NCBI GenBank assembly: GCA_045806965.1
Contig: JBJMIG010000001.1
Span: 45,981 to 109,980 of the forward strand
Direction of reading: 5' to 3'
Length of the DNA stretch: 64,000 nucleotides
Source: DASYTH01 sp045806965
Lineage (GTDB): Bacteria; Actinomycetota; Actinomycetes; Mycobacteriales; Pseudonocardiaceae
Shown: positions 1 to 8,734 of the stretch, in pieces
Numbering within the stretch: position 1 is the stretch's first letter
How the letters are laid out: the number at the start of each line of letters is the position of its first letter
Translations under genes and position numbers: made by a program
The notes under the pieces: generated by a model
What the model was told of the DNA's origin: nothing
The model's input: the letters and a program-made list of their open reading frames with translations, nothing else
Databases searched by the model: none

Positions 1-891
1 CCCAAGCTGGCCAACGTGCTCTACCACGACTGGGAGGCCGGCAGCTACGACGAGAAGTGGTCGATCTCCTACGACGAGCGCTGCATCGACTACGCCGTCG
101 GCCGGTTCAAGGCCGTGGCGGGGGAGCGGGACTGGCCCTACGAGAAGGCCATGGAGCTGGGCTGCGGCACGGGTTTCTTCCTGCTCAACCTGATGCAGGG
201 CGGCGTGATCAAGAAAGGTTCGCTCACCGACCTGTCACCCGGCATGGTCCGGGTGGCGCTGCGCAACGGCGAGCAGCTCGGCCTCGACGTGGACGGCAGG
301 GTGGCCGACGCCGAGCGGATCCCTTACGAGGACGACACTTTCGACCTCGTGGTCGGACACGCCGTGCTGCACCACATCCCGGACCTGCCGGCCGCGTTCG
401 CCGAGATTCGGCGCGTTCTGAAACCGGGCGGTCGGTTTGTATTTGCCGGCGAGCCGACCCGGATCGGTGACTGGTACGCCCGCCGGCTCGGCCGGCTCGT
501 CTGGTGGGCCACCACGAACGTGACCAAGCTGGGACCGCTGCGCGGCTGGCGCCGGCCGCAGCCGGAGTTGGACGAGTCCTCCCGGGCGGCGGCCCTCGAA
601 GCGGTGGTGGACATCCACACCTTCGACCCGGCCTGGCTCGAGCGGCTGGCCAGCACGGCCGGTTTCGGCGAGGTGGCGGCCACGACCGAGGAGTTGTCCG
701 CGGCGCTGCTCGGCTGGCCGGTGCGCACCTTCGAAGCGGCGGTGCCGCCGGAGAAGCTCGGCCTGCGCTGGAAGCTGTTCGCCTACCGGTCGTGGCTGCG
801 GCTGTCCTGGCTGGATGAGCACGTTCTGCGCCGGATGGTCCCGCGTGAGCTGTTCTACAACGTGCTGATCACCGGTACCAGACCCTTGTGA
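1..891 (+). CDS. Class I SAM-dependent methyltransferase, 5' end outside window
   Basis: This is a class I SAM-dependent methyltransferase of unknown substrate. The SAM-binding glycine loop (ELGCGTGFFLLNL) is encoded around 151-186, followed by the acidic strand-2 region and a DLVVGHAVLHHIPD segment with the usual post-motif helix. The reading frame is open to the first base and homologues I recall carry residues before the first GTG at 16, so the true start probably lies upstream. Its stop overlaps the next gene's GTG by 4 bp, which implies co-translation with the THUMP-like methyltransferase. The pair resembles Rv3038c/Rv3037c of M. tuberculosis, which flank the methylglucose lipopolysaccharide genes. 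A polysaccharide or small-molecule substrate is an inference. Confidence 0.85.
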   Translation, partial: PKLANVLYHDWEAGSYDEKWSISYDERCIDYAVGRFKAVAGERDWPYEKAMELGCGTGFFLLNLMQGGVIKKGSLTDLSPGMVRVALRNGEQLGLDVDGRVADAERIPYEDDTFDLVVGHAVLHHIPDLPAAFAEIRRVLKPGGRFVFAGEPTRIGDWYARRLGRLVWWATTNVTKLGPLRGWRRPQPELDESSRAAALEAVVDIHTFDPAWLERLASTAGFGEVAATTEELSAALLGWPVRTFEAAVPPEKLGLRWKLFAYRSWLRLSWLDEHVLRRMVPRELFYNVLITGTRPL

Positions 892-2045
892 GCTACGAGT
901 TCTCCCTTGCCGACGTGGCGTATCTGACCTCGCCGGACGGGGCCGGGGCGATCGCCTCGGTCGACCGGCTGCCGCTGACCCCGGCCTCCCATCTCGCCGA
1001 TGTGGCGTCCGTGCGGCGGGCGCTCGGTGCGCGGGCCGGGGCGGTGCTGGAGACCGTACTGCTGCGCAGGCGAGCCGTGGCCAAAGTGGCCGACGTCACC
1101 GGGTGGCTGTTCACCGATGCCGCGCTGCAACAGGCCACTCCGGCCGCGGTGGCCGAGCACCGGGCGGCCCGGCTCGCCGGCCGGGATGTGCACGACGTGA
1201 CCTGCTCGGTGGGCGTCGACCTGCGCGCACTGGCCGCGAGCGCCAGGCGCTGCGTCGGGTCCGACCTCGACCCGGTGCGGCTGGCCATGGCCAGGCACAA
1301 CTGCCCCGGGGTGGCACTGGTCCGGGCGGACGCGCTGCGCCCGGTCAGCCGCGACACCGCGGTGTTCGCCGACCCGGCACGCCGGGACGCCGCCGGACGG
1401 CGGCGCTGGCGGCCGGCGGATTTCCAACCGCCGCTGGATCTGCTCGCCGAGGCGTACCCCGGGCGGGATCTCGCGGTGAAGTGCGCGCCGGGCATGAACT
1501 TCGCCGAGGTGCCGTGGGCCGGCGAGGTCGAGGTCGTCTCGCTGGACGGCCAGGTGCGCGAGGCCTGCCTGTGGCGGGGCGGGCCGGCGCGGGTGCACCG
1601 GCGGGCGACCGTGCTGCGTACCGGTGCTCCCAAGTGGACGATCACCGACGCGGAGCCGGACGACTGTCCGGTGCGGGCGCCGGGGGAATGGCTCGTGGAT
1701 CCGGACGGCGCGGTGGTGCGGGCCGGGCTGGTTCGGCACTACGCCGCGCGGCACGGCCTCGGTCAACTCGACGAGCGGATCGCCTATCTGACCGGGGACA
1801 GCGCGCCGCCGGACATCCGGGCATTTCGGGTGCTCGAGCATGGCCACTACACCGAGAAGGCCCTCCGCGCGACGCTGCGCCGGCTCGGCGTCGGCAGTCT
1901 CGAGATCCTCGTGCGTGGTCTGGACATCGACCCGAACCGGCTTCGGCCAAGGCTCCGGCTCGGCGGCGCGGCGACGGCGTCAGTCGTCTTGACCAGGGTC
2001 GGCCGCACCGCGACCGCGTTCGTCTGCCGGGCGGAACGTACTTAG
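888..2045 (+). CDS. THUMP-like domain SAM-dependent methyltransferase (Rv3037c-like)
   Basis: The 385-residue product has an N-terminal helical region, a central Rossmann methyltransferase core (VTCSVGVDLRAL as motif I near residue 106, then VGSDLDPVRLAMARHN, and FADPARRD as the motif IV position) and a C-terminal THUMP-like segment (FRVLEHGHYTEKALRATLRR onward). The GTG start overlaps the upstream stop (GTGA), so translation is coupled. Family members are annotated only as THUMP-like methyltransferases; neither an RNA nor a glycan substrate is proven. The motif IV position reads DPARRD rather than the NPPY of N6-adenine enzymes, which argues against simple DNA or RNA adenine methylation. Confidence 0.88.
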   Translation: MSYEFSLADVAYLTSPDGAGAIASVDRLPLTPASHLADVASVRRALGARAGAVLETVLLRRRAVAKVADVTGWLFTDAALQQATPAAVAEHRAARLAGRDVHDVTCSVGVDLRALAASARRCVGSDLDPVRLAMARHNCPGVALVRADALRPVSRDTAVFADPARRDAAGRRRWRPADFQPPLDLLAEAYPGRDLAVKCAPGMNFAEVPWAGEVEVVSLDGQVREACLWRGGPARVHRRATVLRTGAPKWTITDAEPDDCPVRAPGEWLVDPDGAVVRAGLVRHYAARHGLGQLDERIAYLTGDSAPPDIRAFRVLEHGHYTEKALRATLRRLGVGSLEILVRGLDIDPNRLRPRLRLGGAATASVVLTRVGRTATAFVCRAERT

Positions 2046-2139
2046 GCTCTTCCCCGCACGCCGCCAGGGGTGCTCTAATGCCGCGCAGGATCTCCAGGCT
2101 TCTCGTCGCCATCGAGTCGTCAGAGGATGGGAGCCGCGC

Positions 2140-3552
2140 ATGTCCGAGCAGGGCGTTGACCAGAACGTCGCGCAGAATGTTGAGCAGTTCGGCTACCGGC
2201 AGGAGCTCAAGCGCTCCCTGTCCTTCTGGGACCTGCTGATCTATGGACTGATCTTCATGGTGCCGATCGCCCCGTTCGGGATCTTCGGCAGCGTGTTCAA
2301 CGCCTCCGGCGGGATGGTGGTGCTGGCCTACGCCGTCGGCGCGGTCGGCATGGTGTTCACCGCGCTGTCCTACGCCCAGATGGCCAAGGCGTTCCCGCTG
2401 GCCGGTTCGGTGTATTCCTATGCCAGCCGGGGGATCGCGCCGCCGGTTGGGTTCCTGGCCGGGTGGCAGATCCTGCTGGACTACATCCTGGTGCCGGCGC
2501 TGCTCTACATCGTCTCCGGCATCGCGATGCACTCCTTCGTGCCGGGCATCCCGGTCTGGCTCTGGGTGCTCGGGTTCATCGTGCTGAACACCGCGATCAA
2601 CTACTTCGGCATCGAACTGACCGCGCGGGCGAACCGGATCATGCTGGTCGGTGAGCTGATCGTGCTCGTGATCTTCCTGGTGATCGGCATCGGCGCGCTC
2701 ATCGCCGGCAAGGGCACCGGCGGCTTCTGGACACCGCTCTACGACTCGGGCACCTTTTCCATCGGGCTGATCTTCGGCGCGGTTTCCGTTGCCGCACTGA
2801 GCTTCCTCGGCTTCGACGCGATCTCGACGCTGTCCGAGGAGAACAAGGAGGGCAGCGCGCAGATCGCCAGGGCGACGGTCGCCTCGCTGCTGCTCGTCGC
2901 GGTGCTGTTCGTGGTCCAGACCTGGGTGGCGGCGCTGCTGGTGCCCGACCGGCAGAGTCTGCTGACCAACGGAGACCCGGGTGGCACGGCGTTCTACGAG
3001 GCGTCCGAGCAGGCTGCCGGGCACTGGCTCTACGTGCTCACCGCGATTGCCACGGCGGTCGCGTGGGGTTTCGCCGACGCACTGGTGGCGCAGGCGGCCA
3101 CCTCCCGGGTGCTGTACTCGATGGCCAGGGATCGCCAGTTACCCGCGTTCCTGGCGAAGGTCCACCCCACCTACCGGGTGCCGGTGTACGCGACGTTCGT
3201 CGTCGCGGTGATCTCGGTGCTGGTCGGTGTCGGCCTGACCTTCCGCGCCGACTACGGGCTGACCACGCTCACCACGCTGGTGAACTTCGGCGCGCTCACC
3301 GCGTTCCTGCTGTTACACGTGTCGGTGATCGTGCACTACCTGATTCGCCGGCGCAGTCGTGACTACCTCCGGCACCTGGTGTTTCCGTTGTGTGGCTTGG
3401 TGATCCTCGGTTATGTGGTGATCAAGGCCAAGGTCGCGGCGCAGGTGGTCGGGTTGAGCTGGCTCGGCGTGGGAGTGATCCTGATGATCGTCTTGCTGGC
3501 CGCGGGCCGCACGCCGACGTTGGCCGAACCGGAGCGGGAGCCAGTCGGATGA
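2140..3552 (+). CDS. APC superfamily amino-acid/polyamine-type permease
   Basis: This 470-residue integral membrane protein has about 12 hydrophobic segments and the N-terminal APC signature (SFWDLLIYGLIFMVPIAPFG) with a short cytosolic lead. FMVPIAPFGIFG and SFLGFDAISTLSEENK match the conserved TM1 and TM6-7 regions of amino-acid/polyamine/organocation secondary transporters. The ATG at 2140 has a purine-rich stretch (gaggatgggag) upstream. The stop overlaps the acetamidase/formamidase start by 4 bp, so the two form an operon. An amide or amino-acid-like nitrogen source that is imported and then deamidated is a reasonable inference; the exact substrate cannot be read from the sequence. Confidence 0.9.
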   Translation: MSEQGVDQNVAQNVEQFGYRQELKRSLSFWDLLIYGLIFMVPIAPFGIFGSVFNASGGMVVLAYAVGAVGMVFTALSYAQMAKAFPLAGSVYSYASRGIAPPVGFLAGWQILLDYILVPALLYIVSGIAMHSFVPGIPVWLWVLGFIVLNTAINYFGIELTARANRIMLVGELIVLVIFLVIGIGALIAGKGTGGFWTPLYDSGTFSIGLIFGAVSVAALSFLGFDAISTLSEENKEGSAQIARATVASLLLVAVLFVVQTWVAALLVPDRQSLLTNGDPGGTAFYEASEQAAGHWLYVLTAIATAVAWGFADALVAQAATSRVLYSMARDRQLPAFLAKVHPTYRVPVYATFVVAVISVLVGVGLTFRADYGLTTLTTLVNFGALTAFLLLHVSVIVHYLIRRRSRDYLRHLVFPLCGLVILGYVVIKAKVAAQVVGLSWLGVGVILMIVLLAAGRTPTLAEPEREPVG

Positions 3553-4547
3553 CCGTTCACGAGTACCGGCCGGAGCCGGGCGAGTTCGCCTGGACGTTCG
3601 GCGGCGTGGTACCGGTGCGCAAGGTCAAACCGGGCGACGTGCTGTCGCTGTGGACCGAGGACTGTTATGCCGGCAAGGTGCGCGCCGAGTCGGACCTGGT
3701 GTCGCAGGTGTGCGAGTTTCCTTTCCTCAACCCCCAGACCGGACCGTTCTATGTGGACGGTGCGAAGCCGGGCGACACGCTGGCGTTGCACTTCGTGTCC
3801 ATCGAGCCGGCACGGGACATCGGTGCGGCCACCACCGTGCCGTTCTTCGGCGCGCTCACCTCCGACCACCAGACGGCCACGTTGCAGGAGGCGCTGCCCG
3901 AGGTGGTCTGGCTCTACGAGCTCGACAACGTCCGGCGCACGGTGACCTACCACGCGAAGAGCGCGGAGCTGGCCATCGAGCTGCCGATGGATCCCATGCA
4001 CGGCACCGTCGGCGTGGCACCCGCGGCGTTCGAGGCCCGCTCGTCACTGGTGCCCGACGCGCATGGTGGCAACCTGGACACCCCGGAGATGCGGGCCGGG
4101 GTGACCGCGTACTTCGGGGTGAACGTTGAGGGCGCGCTGTTCTCGCTCGGCGACGGGCACGCGCGTCAGGGGGAGGGCGAGGCCTGCGGCACCGGTGTCG
4201 AGGTGGCGATGAACACCGTGTTGATCGTCGAGCTGATCCCCGGTCTGCTCACGCCATGGCCGCGGCTGGAGTCCGACACGCACCTGATGAGCATCGGCGC
4301 CGCCCGGCCGCTGGAGAACGCCTACCGGGTGGCCCAGGTGGACATGACGGGTTGGTTGGCCGAGCTGTGCGGCTTGGATCGGATGGACGCCTACCAGCTC
4401 GTCGCTCAGGCCGCGCTCGCGCCGATCGCCCAGGTCTGCAATCCGATCTACACCGTCACCAGCAAGATCGCCAAATCACTGCTGCCCGCCGCACCGGCCT
4501 ACCGCGGCGTGCACGCCGCCCTTCGCGAGCAGGCCGCCGCCCTGTGA
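3549..4547 (+). CDS. Acetamidase/formamidase family protein
   Basis: The 332-residue protein is full length for the FmdA/AmdA family, which hydrolyses formamide, acetamide or related short amides to ammonia and the carboxylate. It has the family's N-terminal beta-rich region, the central PMHGTVGVAP segment and GDGHARQGEGEACGTGVEV, the conserved metal/active-site region of this family. The start is the ATG at 3549 inside the ATGA overlap with the permease stop; the longer upstream frame belongs to the permease region and is not coding. The permease-amidase pair suggests amide-nitrogen scavenging. Confidence 0.92.
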   Translation: MTVHEYRPEPGEFAWTFGGVVPVRKVKPGDVLSLWTEDCYAGKVRAESDLVSQVCEFPFLNPQTGPFYVDGAKPGDTLALHFVSIEPARDIGAATTVPFFGALTSDHQTATLQEALPEVVWLYELDNVRRTVTYHAKSAELAIELPMDPMHGTVGVAPAAFEARSSLVPDAHGGNLDTPEMRAGVTAYFGVNVEGALFSLGDGHARQGEGEACGTGVEVAMNTVLIVELIPGLLTPWPRLESDTHLMSIGAARPLENAYRVAQVDMTGWLAELCGLDRMDAYQLVAQAALAPIAQVCNPIYTVTSKIAKSLLPAAPAYRGVHAALREQAAAL

Positions 4548-4768
4548 TGCCCTGGTTGGCCGTCTGTCAGCTGTGGTCGCCGACCACTCACTCGGAAACC
4601 AGCGTTACCAACGAGTTCCTTCGCCCGCGTGAACGAGGTGGTGAGCACGGCCACCTGGACGAGTCGCAACCATCACGCGGTCGGTGACCGAACTCCACAG
4701 ACAGACGGTACCGGCGACCGTTTTGTACTGGGCAGCTGAATCCGCCCGCCGTGAATTCCCGCCGACCC
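4548..4768. other. Short intergenic region between convergent genes
   Basis: These 221 bases lie between the convergent amidase and VOC genes. They are richer in A and T than the flanking genes. I see no convincing hairpin terminator, RNA gene or ORF with coding character here. Confidence 0.4.
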
Positions 4769-5125
4769 TCATTGCGGATTGGCGAGGCAGAACGGGTGTC
4801 CGGCCGGGTCGAGCAACACGCGCCAGTGTCCGCCGGGTTGGTGCAGTGGCCTGGTGGCGCCAAGTTCCAGACCGCGTGCCTCGGCGGCGTCCAGGTCGTC
4901 GACCATCAGGTCGAAATGGAACTGCTTGGGCGTGTCGGCATCGGGCCAGGTCGGTGGCCGGTAGTCCTCGATGCGCCAGAAGATGATCGGGATGTCGCCG
5001 CTCTGGATCATCGCGTAGCCGGTCTCCTTGGCCATGATCGGCCAACCGATGAGCTGATGGTAGAAGTCGGCAAGGACACCGGGGTTCGCGCAGTCGATGC
5101 CAATCATGCCCAGTGAAGCCCTCAT
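4769..5125 (-). CDS. VOC family (glyoxalase/bleomycin-resistance fold) protein
   Basis: This 118-residue protein has one vicinal-oxygen-chelate module: an opening GMIGIDCANPGVLADFYHQL, the IIFWRIEDY strand, FHFDLMVDDLDAA for the second beta-alpha-beta-beta-beta unit, and an ending VLLDPAGHPFCL typical of the family. VOC proteins act on small molecules through a metal site or simply bind them; the substrate is unknown. It is monocistronic. A TAGTGT box lies 6 bp before the ATG (bases 5132-5137 read on the minus strand) with no Shine-Dalgarno, which fits a leaderless transcript. Confidence 0.88.
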   Translation of the reverse strand: MRASLGMIGIDCANPGVLADFYHQLIGWPIMAKETGYAMIQSGDIPIIFWRIEDYRPPTWPDADTPKQFHFDLMVDDLDAAEARGLELGATRPLHQPGGHWRVLLDPAGHPFCLANPQ

Positions 5126-5358
5126 GGCCGGACACTACCCGAGCGAGAGCGCTTGATCATCGGACCGCTCGGGTGTGGACAGCCGGATCGCCACGCCTGT
5201 CCGGCAGGTGCGACCGGGCAGCCTACGACTATGGGTAGCCGCTCGTATACCCCGTGTACGACTGGTGCGCCCTGCTGTCATCGGGCATTGTTTCGCAAGG
5301 GGCGGTTCGGGGAACGTCGCCTCGGGTAACTGGCCGTGCACATGCCTCGGGGGGCTCT

Positions 5359-5700
5359 GTGGACGTTGATGAGGGGATCCGCGCACTGCGGGCACGGGGG
5401 TTCGTGTTCACCGCGATACCGGATGACGACGGTGCGGTGCGGGTGGTCGTCGGTACCTTTGGCTGGGCCGACTGCCACGACCGGCTGCACATCTGGAGCG
5501 AGCAGGAGGCCGTCGCCGCCCGGGTGGTGCCGAGCGGCCGGCACGGTGCCGAGGACGTGGTCTGGACCTGTGAGGACGACGCGGTCACCACGATCAGCGC
5601 TCTGCTCGACCTGCCGGCGCCGGACGAGCCGGGTGCGCCGCACCTGGCCAGGCGGGCGCCATCCGGGCTGTGGCTGCCGCCTTCGGCGAGCCGCGCGTAA
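5359..5700 (+). CDS. Hypothetical small protein
   Basis: About 113 residues are read from the GTG at 5359, chosen because the earlier in-frame codons from 5254 encode a low-quality leader and a G-rich stretch precedes this GTG. The product contains VRVVVGTFGWADCHDRLHIW and a C-terminal LPAPDEPGAPHLARR segment and has no signal peptide or membrane segment. I do not recognise the family. It lies between divergent VOC and convergent nucleoside hydrolase genes, 4 bp from the latter's stop. Codon third positions are GC-biased as in real genes. Confidence 0.55.
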   Translation: MDVDEGIRALRARGFVFTAIPDDDGAVRVVVGTFGWADCHDRLHIWSEQEAVAARVVPSGRHGAEDVVWTCEDDAVTTISALLDLPAPDEPGAPHLARRAPSGLWLPPSASRA

Positions 5701-5704
5701 CCAG

Positions 5705-6667
5705 CTAACCGGTCGAGCCGGCCAGCCGGGTGAGCAGCAGGTCGTGCAACTCGGCCACATCGGTGTCCGTCGCGACGTCCACCGAGCGGGCCAGGGTCGA
5801 GCCGAACGTGGCGATGATGTCCGGTGCCCGGCGGTCGGCCACCAGCGCACCGCGGCTGGGGCCGAAGGCACAGTCGACCTCGACCGGGTAGCTGGTGGTA
5901 CGCAGCAGTCCCGGCCGGATGGCCTCGGCCACCGCGACGGCGTCGTGCAGCACGGTGCACTCCTCGCCGAAGAACTTCGTATAGTGCGCCACGTAGTCCG
6001 CGGTGAGGCCGACCAGGGTGGCGCCGAGCGGACCAGCGCTTTCCAGCCGGTTGAGCCAACTCCGGTCGACCCGGCAGCCGAACGTCAGCTCGATCGGGAC
6101 CAGCACGGTCGGCAGCCGCTCCTCGACGAGCACCCGGCGCGCCGCCTCCGGATCGCTCCAGATGTTGAACTCCGCCACCGCCGTGGTGTTCCCGCCGGCC
6201 AGCGCGCCGCCCATGATCACCAGCCGCTCGATCTTGCCGCGCAGGCTGGGGTACGCGGCGAGCAGCGCGGCGATGTTGGTCAACGGTCCGATGGGGACGA
6301 TCGTCACCGGCTCGGTGGCGGCCATGAGCAGTTCGGCCATCAAGGCCACGGCGTCAAGCTCAACCGGACTACGGTCGCTGCCGGGCAGCGTGTGCGCCCG
6401 GCCGGACAGGCCGTCGGTGCCGTGCACCGTCTCCGCCTCATGCGGCTGCGGGTAGATCAGTGGCCGGTCGGCGCCGCGGGCCACCGGCACGTCCTCCCGG
6501 CCGCACAGGGCCAGCACCCGCAGCGCGTTGCGGGTCGTGGTGTCCAGCCCGGCGTTGCCGAACACCGTGGTCACCGCGAGCAGGTCGACCTCGGGGCTGG
6601 CGCAGGCCAGCGCGATCGCGAACGCGTCGTCGATGCCCGGATCGGTGTCGATGATCAGCGACGTCAT
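5705..6667 (-). CDS. Nucleoside hydrolase (inosine-uridine preferring family)
   Basis: The 320-residue enzyme hydrolyses the N-glycosidic bond of ribonucleosides to base and ribose in salvage. The calcium-binding signature DTDPGIDDAFAIALA begins at residue 6, EFNIWSDPEAARRVL matches the C-terminal active-site region, and the length is normal. The ATG at 6667 was preferred because MTSLIIDTDPG is the family start; the longer frame beyond it would cross the divergent promoter. TACCGT lies 7 bp before this ATG, so the message is probably leaderless. It is transcribed divergently from the acyltransferase gene across only 38 bp. Confidence 0.93.
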   Translation of the reverse strand: MTSLIIDTDPGIDDAFAIALACASPEVDLLAVTTVFGNAGLDTTTRNALRVLALCGREDVPVARGADRPLIYPQPHEAETVHGTDGLSGRAHTLPGSDRSPVELDAVALMAELLMAATEPVTIVPIGPLTNIAALLAAYPSLRGKIERLVIMGGALAGGNTTAVAEFNIWSDPEAARRVLVEERLPTVLVPIELTFGCRVDRSWLNRLESAGPLGATLVGLTADYVAHYTKFFGEECTVLHDAVAVAEAIRPGLLRTTSYPVEVDCAFGPSRGALVADRRAPDIIATFGSTLARSVDVATDTDVAELHDLLLTRLAGSTG

Positions 6668-6673
6668 GGCGGC

Positions 6674-6698
6674 GACGGTAGCCTGCTCGGCTACCGTC
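6674..6698. promoter_or_regulatory. Divergent leaderless promoter built on an inverted repeat
   Basis: A perfect 9-bp inverted repeat (GACGGTAGC at 6674-6682 and GCTACCGTC at 6690-6698, 7-bp spacer) fills most of the 38 bp between two divergent start codons. Each arm holds a TACCGT -10-like box: one 7 bp before the minus-strand ATG at 6667, the other 8 bp before the plus-strand ATG at 6706. Both transcripts would begin at or next to their start codons. The repeat may also be an operator. Confidence 0.6.
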
Positions 6699-6705
6699 AT
6701 GCGCC

Positions 6706-7476
6706 ATGACCACCATGTGGGGCTCGCCCCTGGCCGATCGCTGGCGCCGCTCCCGCTGGTCGCGGCGCGATCCCGCACAGGCCCGGTTCCTGACCCTCGC
6801 GTCGCTCCGGTGGGTGATCCGCAACCGCGCCTGGCGGCCGTGGTACCTGGTGCGGTACTGGCGGCTGCTCCGGTTCCGCCTGGCCAACCCGCACATCATC
6901 CTGCGCGGCATGGTGTTCCTCGGCAAGAACGTGGAGATCCACTGCCGGCCGGGCTACGGCCGGATGGAGATCGGCCGCTGGGTGCACATCGGCGACGGCA
7001 ACGCCATCCGCTGCCATGAGGGCTCGCTGCGGATCGGCGACAAGGCGGTGTTCGGGCGGCAGAACGTGGTCAACTGCTACCTCGACATCGAACTCGGCGA
7101 CGCCGCGCTGGTCGCCGACTGGGTCTACATCTGCGACTTCGACCACGTGATCTCCGATGTACACACCCCGATCAAGGATCAGGGGATCGTCAAGGCGCCG
7201 GTGCGGATCGGGCCGGATACCTGGCTGGGCACCAAGGTCTCGGTGCTGCGCGGCACCCGGATCGGCCGCGGCGCGGTCATCGGCGCCCACGCGGTCGTTC
7301 GGGGCGACATCCCCGACTACGGCATCGCGGTCGGCACCCCGGCGAAGGTGGTCCGCGACCGCCTCACCGACTACGAGGCCGAAGCCGAGCGGCGCGCCGC
7401 CATCGCCGACATGTCGCGCAAGGCGGACGCCGCCCTGCGCAAGACCCTCAACTCCGTCCGGACGACCGAGAAGTAG
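6706..7476 (+). CDS. Left-handed beta-helix (hexapeptide) acyltransferase, Rv3034c-like
   Basis: The 256-residue protein has a basic, partly amphipathic N-terminus (about residues 1-65) and then hexapeptide repeats from about residue 65 to 220, such as VFLGKNVEIHCRPG, VHIGDGNAIRCHEG, VRIGPDTWLGTKVSVLRG and VIGAHAVVRGDIPDYGIAVG. This fold is used by O- and N-acyltransferases with acetyl- or acyl-CoA. A charged C-terminal helix follows. It lies beside the GT4/GH57/methyltransferase operon, as does Rv3034c in M. tuberculosis, so acylation of a cytosolic polysaccharide intermediate is a fair inference; the donor and acceptor are unknown. Confidence 0.88.
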   Translation: MTTMWGSPLADRWRRSRWSRRDPAQARFLTLASLRWVIRNRAWRPWYLVRYWRLLRFRLANPHIILRGMVFLGKNVEIHCRPGYGRMEIGRWVHIGDGNAIRCHEGSLRIGDKAVFGRQNVVNCYLDIELGDAALVADWVYICDFDHVISDVHTPIKDQGIVKAPVRIGPDTWLGTKVSVLRGTRIGRGAVIGAHAVVRGDIPDYGIAVGTPAKVVRDRLTDYEAEAERRAAIADMSRKADAALRKTLNSVRTTEK

Positions 7477-7480
7477 GCCC

Positions 7481-8734
7481 TCAGGCGGTGAACGCGTTGC
7501 CGGAGGCGATCTTCGGGCGGCCGAGGGGCGGATGCTCGACCGGGATGGCGCGGCGGTAGATGTCCGCGGTGCTGGCCGCGATCTTGTGCCAGTCGAAGTC
7601 TTCGGCGAGCCGGGACTTGGCGCGGCGCGCGCGGCGGTCGGCGGCGACCGGGTCGTCCAGTACCGCGCCGACCGCGGCCGCCAGACCGTCCAGGTCGCCC
7701 GGCTCGAAGGAGAGCCCGGTCTCGCCGTGGATCACCACCTCGCCGAGGCCGCCGGTGTTGGCGGCGACCAGGGGAGCGCCCGCCGCCGCGGCCTCGAGCG
7801 CGACGATGCCGAACGGTTCGTAGCGGCTGGGCAGCACCACCACGTCGGCGGCGGCCAGGCAGGCGACCAGGTCGCGGTCCGGCAGGTGGCCGACGAAGTC
7901 GATGGCGCGGACCACCCGGTGTTTGCGGGCCAGGGCGAGCAGCGGCTGGGCCTGGCGGCCGCGGCCGGCCATCACCAGGCGGGTTCCCGGATGGTCGCGT
8001 CGAATCCGGGGCAGCGCGGTGACCAGGTCGAGCACGCCCTTCTCCCACTCCAGCCGGCCGAAGAACGCGATCAGCGACTCGCCGCGCGGGCTGTGCCGGG
8101 TTCTGGTCTCCCGCAACGTCTTCGCCGGCACCCGCCAGCCGCGTGACTCGATTCCGTTGTGGATGACGGCGATGTTGGCGGCGTCCACTTCGAACAGATG
8201 GGCGACCTCGGCGCGCATCGCGGCGGAGCAGGTGATCAGCGAGTCCGCCCGGTTGGCCAGCCACCACTCCACGGAGTGGATCTGCTGGTTCAGAGTCTGG
8301 GACAACCAGCCGCTGTGCCGGCCCGCCTCGGTGGCGTGGAACGTGGCCACCAGCGGCACCCGGGCCTGCTCGGCCAGCGCGATCGCCGGATGGGTTACCA
8401 GCCAGTCGTGCGCGTGCACCACATCCGGCTGCCAGCCGCGCAGCAGCGCCAGCCCGGCCCGGATCATCGCGTGCCCCATGGCCAGCGTCCAGGCCACCAG
8501 GTCCTTTTCGAACACCAGATGCGTTGGGTCCTCGGCCACCCGGACCAGCCGGACCCGCTCGTGCACCGAGCGCGCCGTCGGGTGGGTCGTGGCGTCGGTG
8601 CCGGCCTCGTGCCGGCACAGCACGGTCACCTCGTGGCCCTGCTCGGCCAGGTGCTTGGCCAGCGCGTGCACATGCCGGCCGAGCCCGCCGACCACAACCG
8701 GCGGGTACTCCCAGGAAAGCATCAGGATGCGCAT
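7481..8734 (-). CDS. GT4 alpha-glucan glycosyltransferase (Rv3032-like)
   Basis: This 417-residue GT-B enzyme starts MRILMLSWEYPPVVVGGLGR, the glycogen-synthase-like N-terminal signature. It ends with the second Rossmann domain, where IAFFGRLEWEKGVLDLV and PSRYEPFGIVALEAAAAG carry the nucleotide-sugar site and the EX7E motif. Rv3032 elongates the alpha-1,4-glucan of methylglucose lipopolysaccharide from (A/U)DP-glucose, and the gene order here matches. The ATG at 8734 overlaps the GH57 gene by 13 bp; upstream in-frame codons lie inside that gene. It is the third gene of a methyltransferase-GH57-GT4 operon. Confidence 0.9.
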   Translation of the reverse strand: MRILMLSWEYPPVVVGGLGRHVHALAKHLAEQGHEVTVLCRHEAGTDATTHPTARSVHERVRLVRVAEDPTHLVFEKDLVAWTLAMGHAMIRAGLALLRGWQPDVVHAHDWLVTHPAIALAEQARVPLVATFHATEAGRHSGWLSQTLNQQIHSVEWWLANRADSLITCSAAMRAEVAHLFEVDAANIAVIHNGIESRGWRVPAKTLRETRTRHSPRGESLIAFFGRLEWEKGVLDLVTALPRIRRDHPGTRLVMAGRGRQAQPLLALARKHRVVRAIDFVGHLPDRDLVACLAAADVVVLPSRYEPFGIVALEAAAAGAPLVAANTGGLGEVVIHGETGLSFEPGDLDGLAAAVGAVLDDPVAADRRARRAKSRLAEDFDWHKIAASTADIYRRAIPVEHPPLGRPKIASGNAFTA

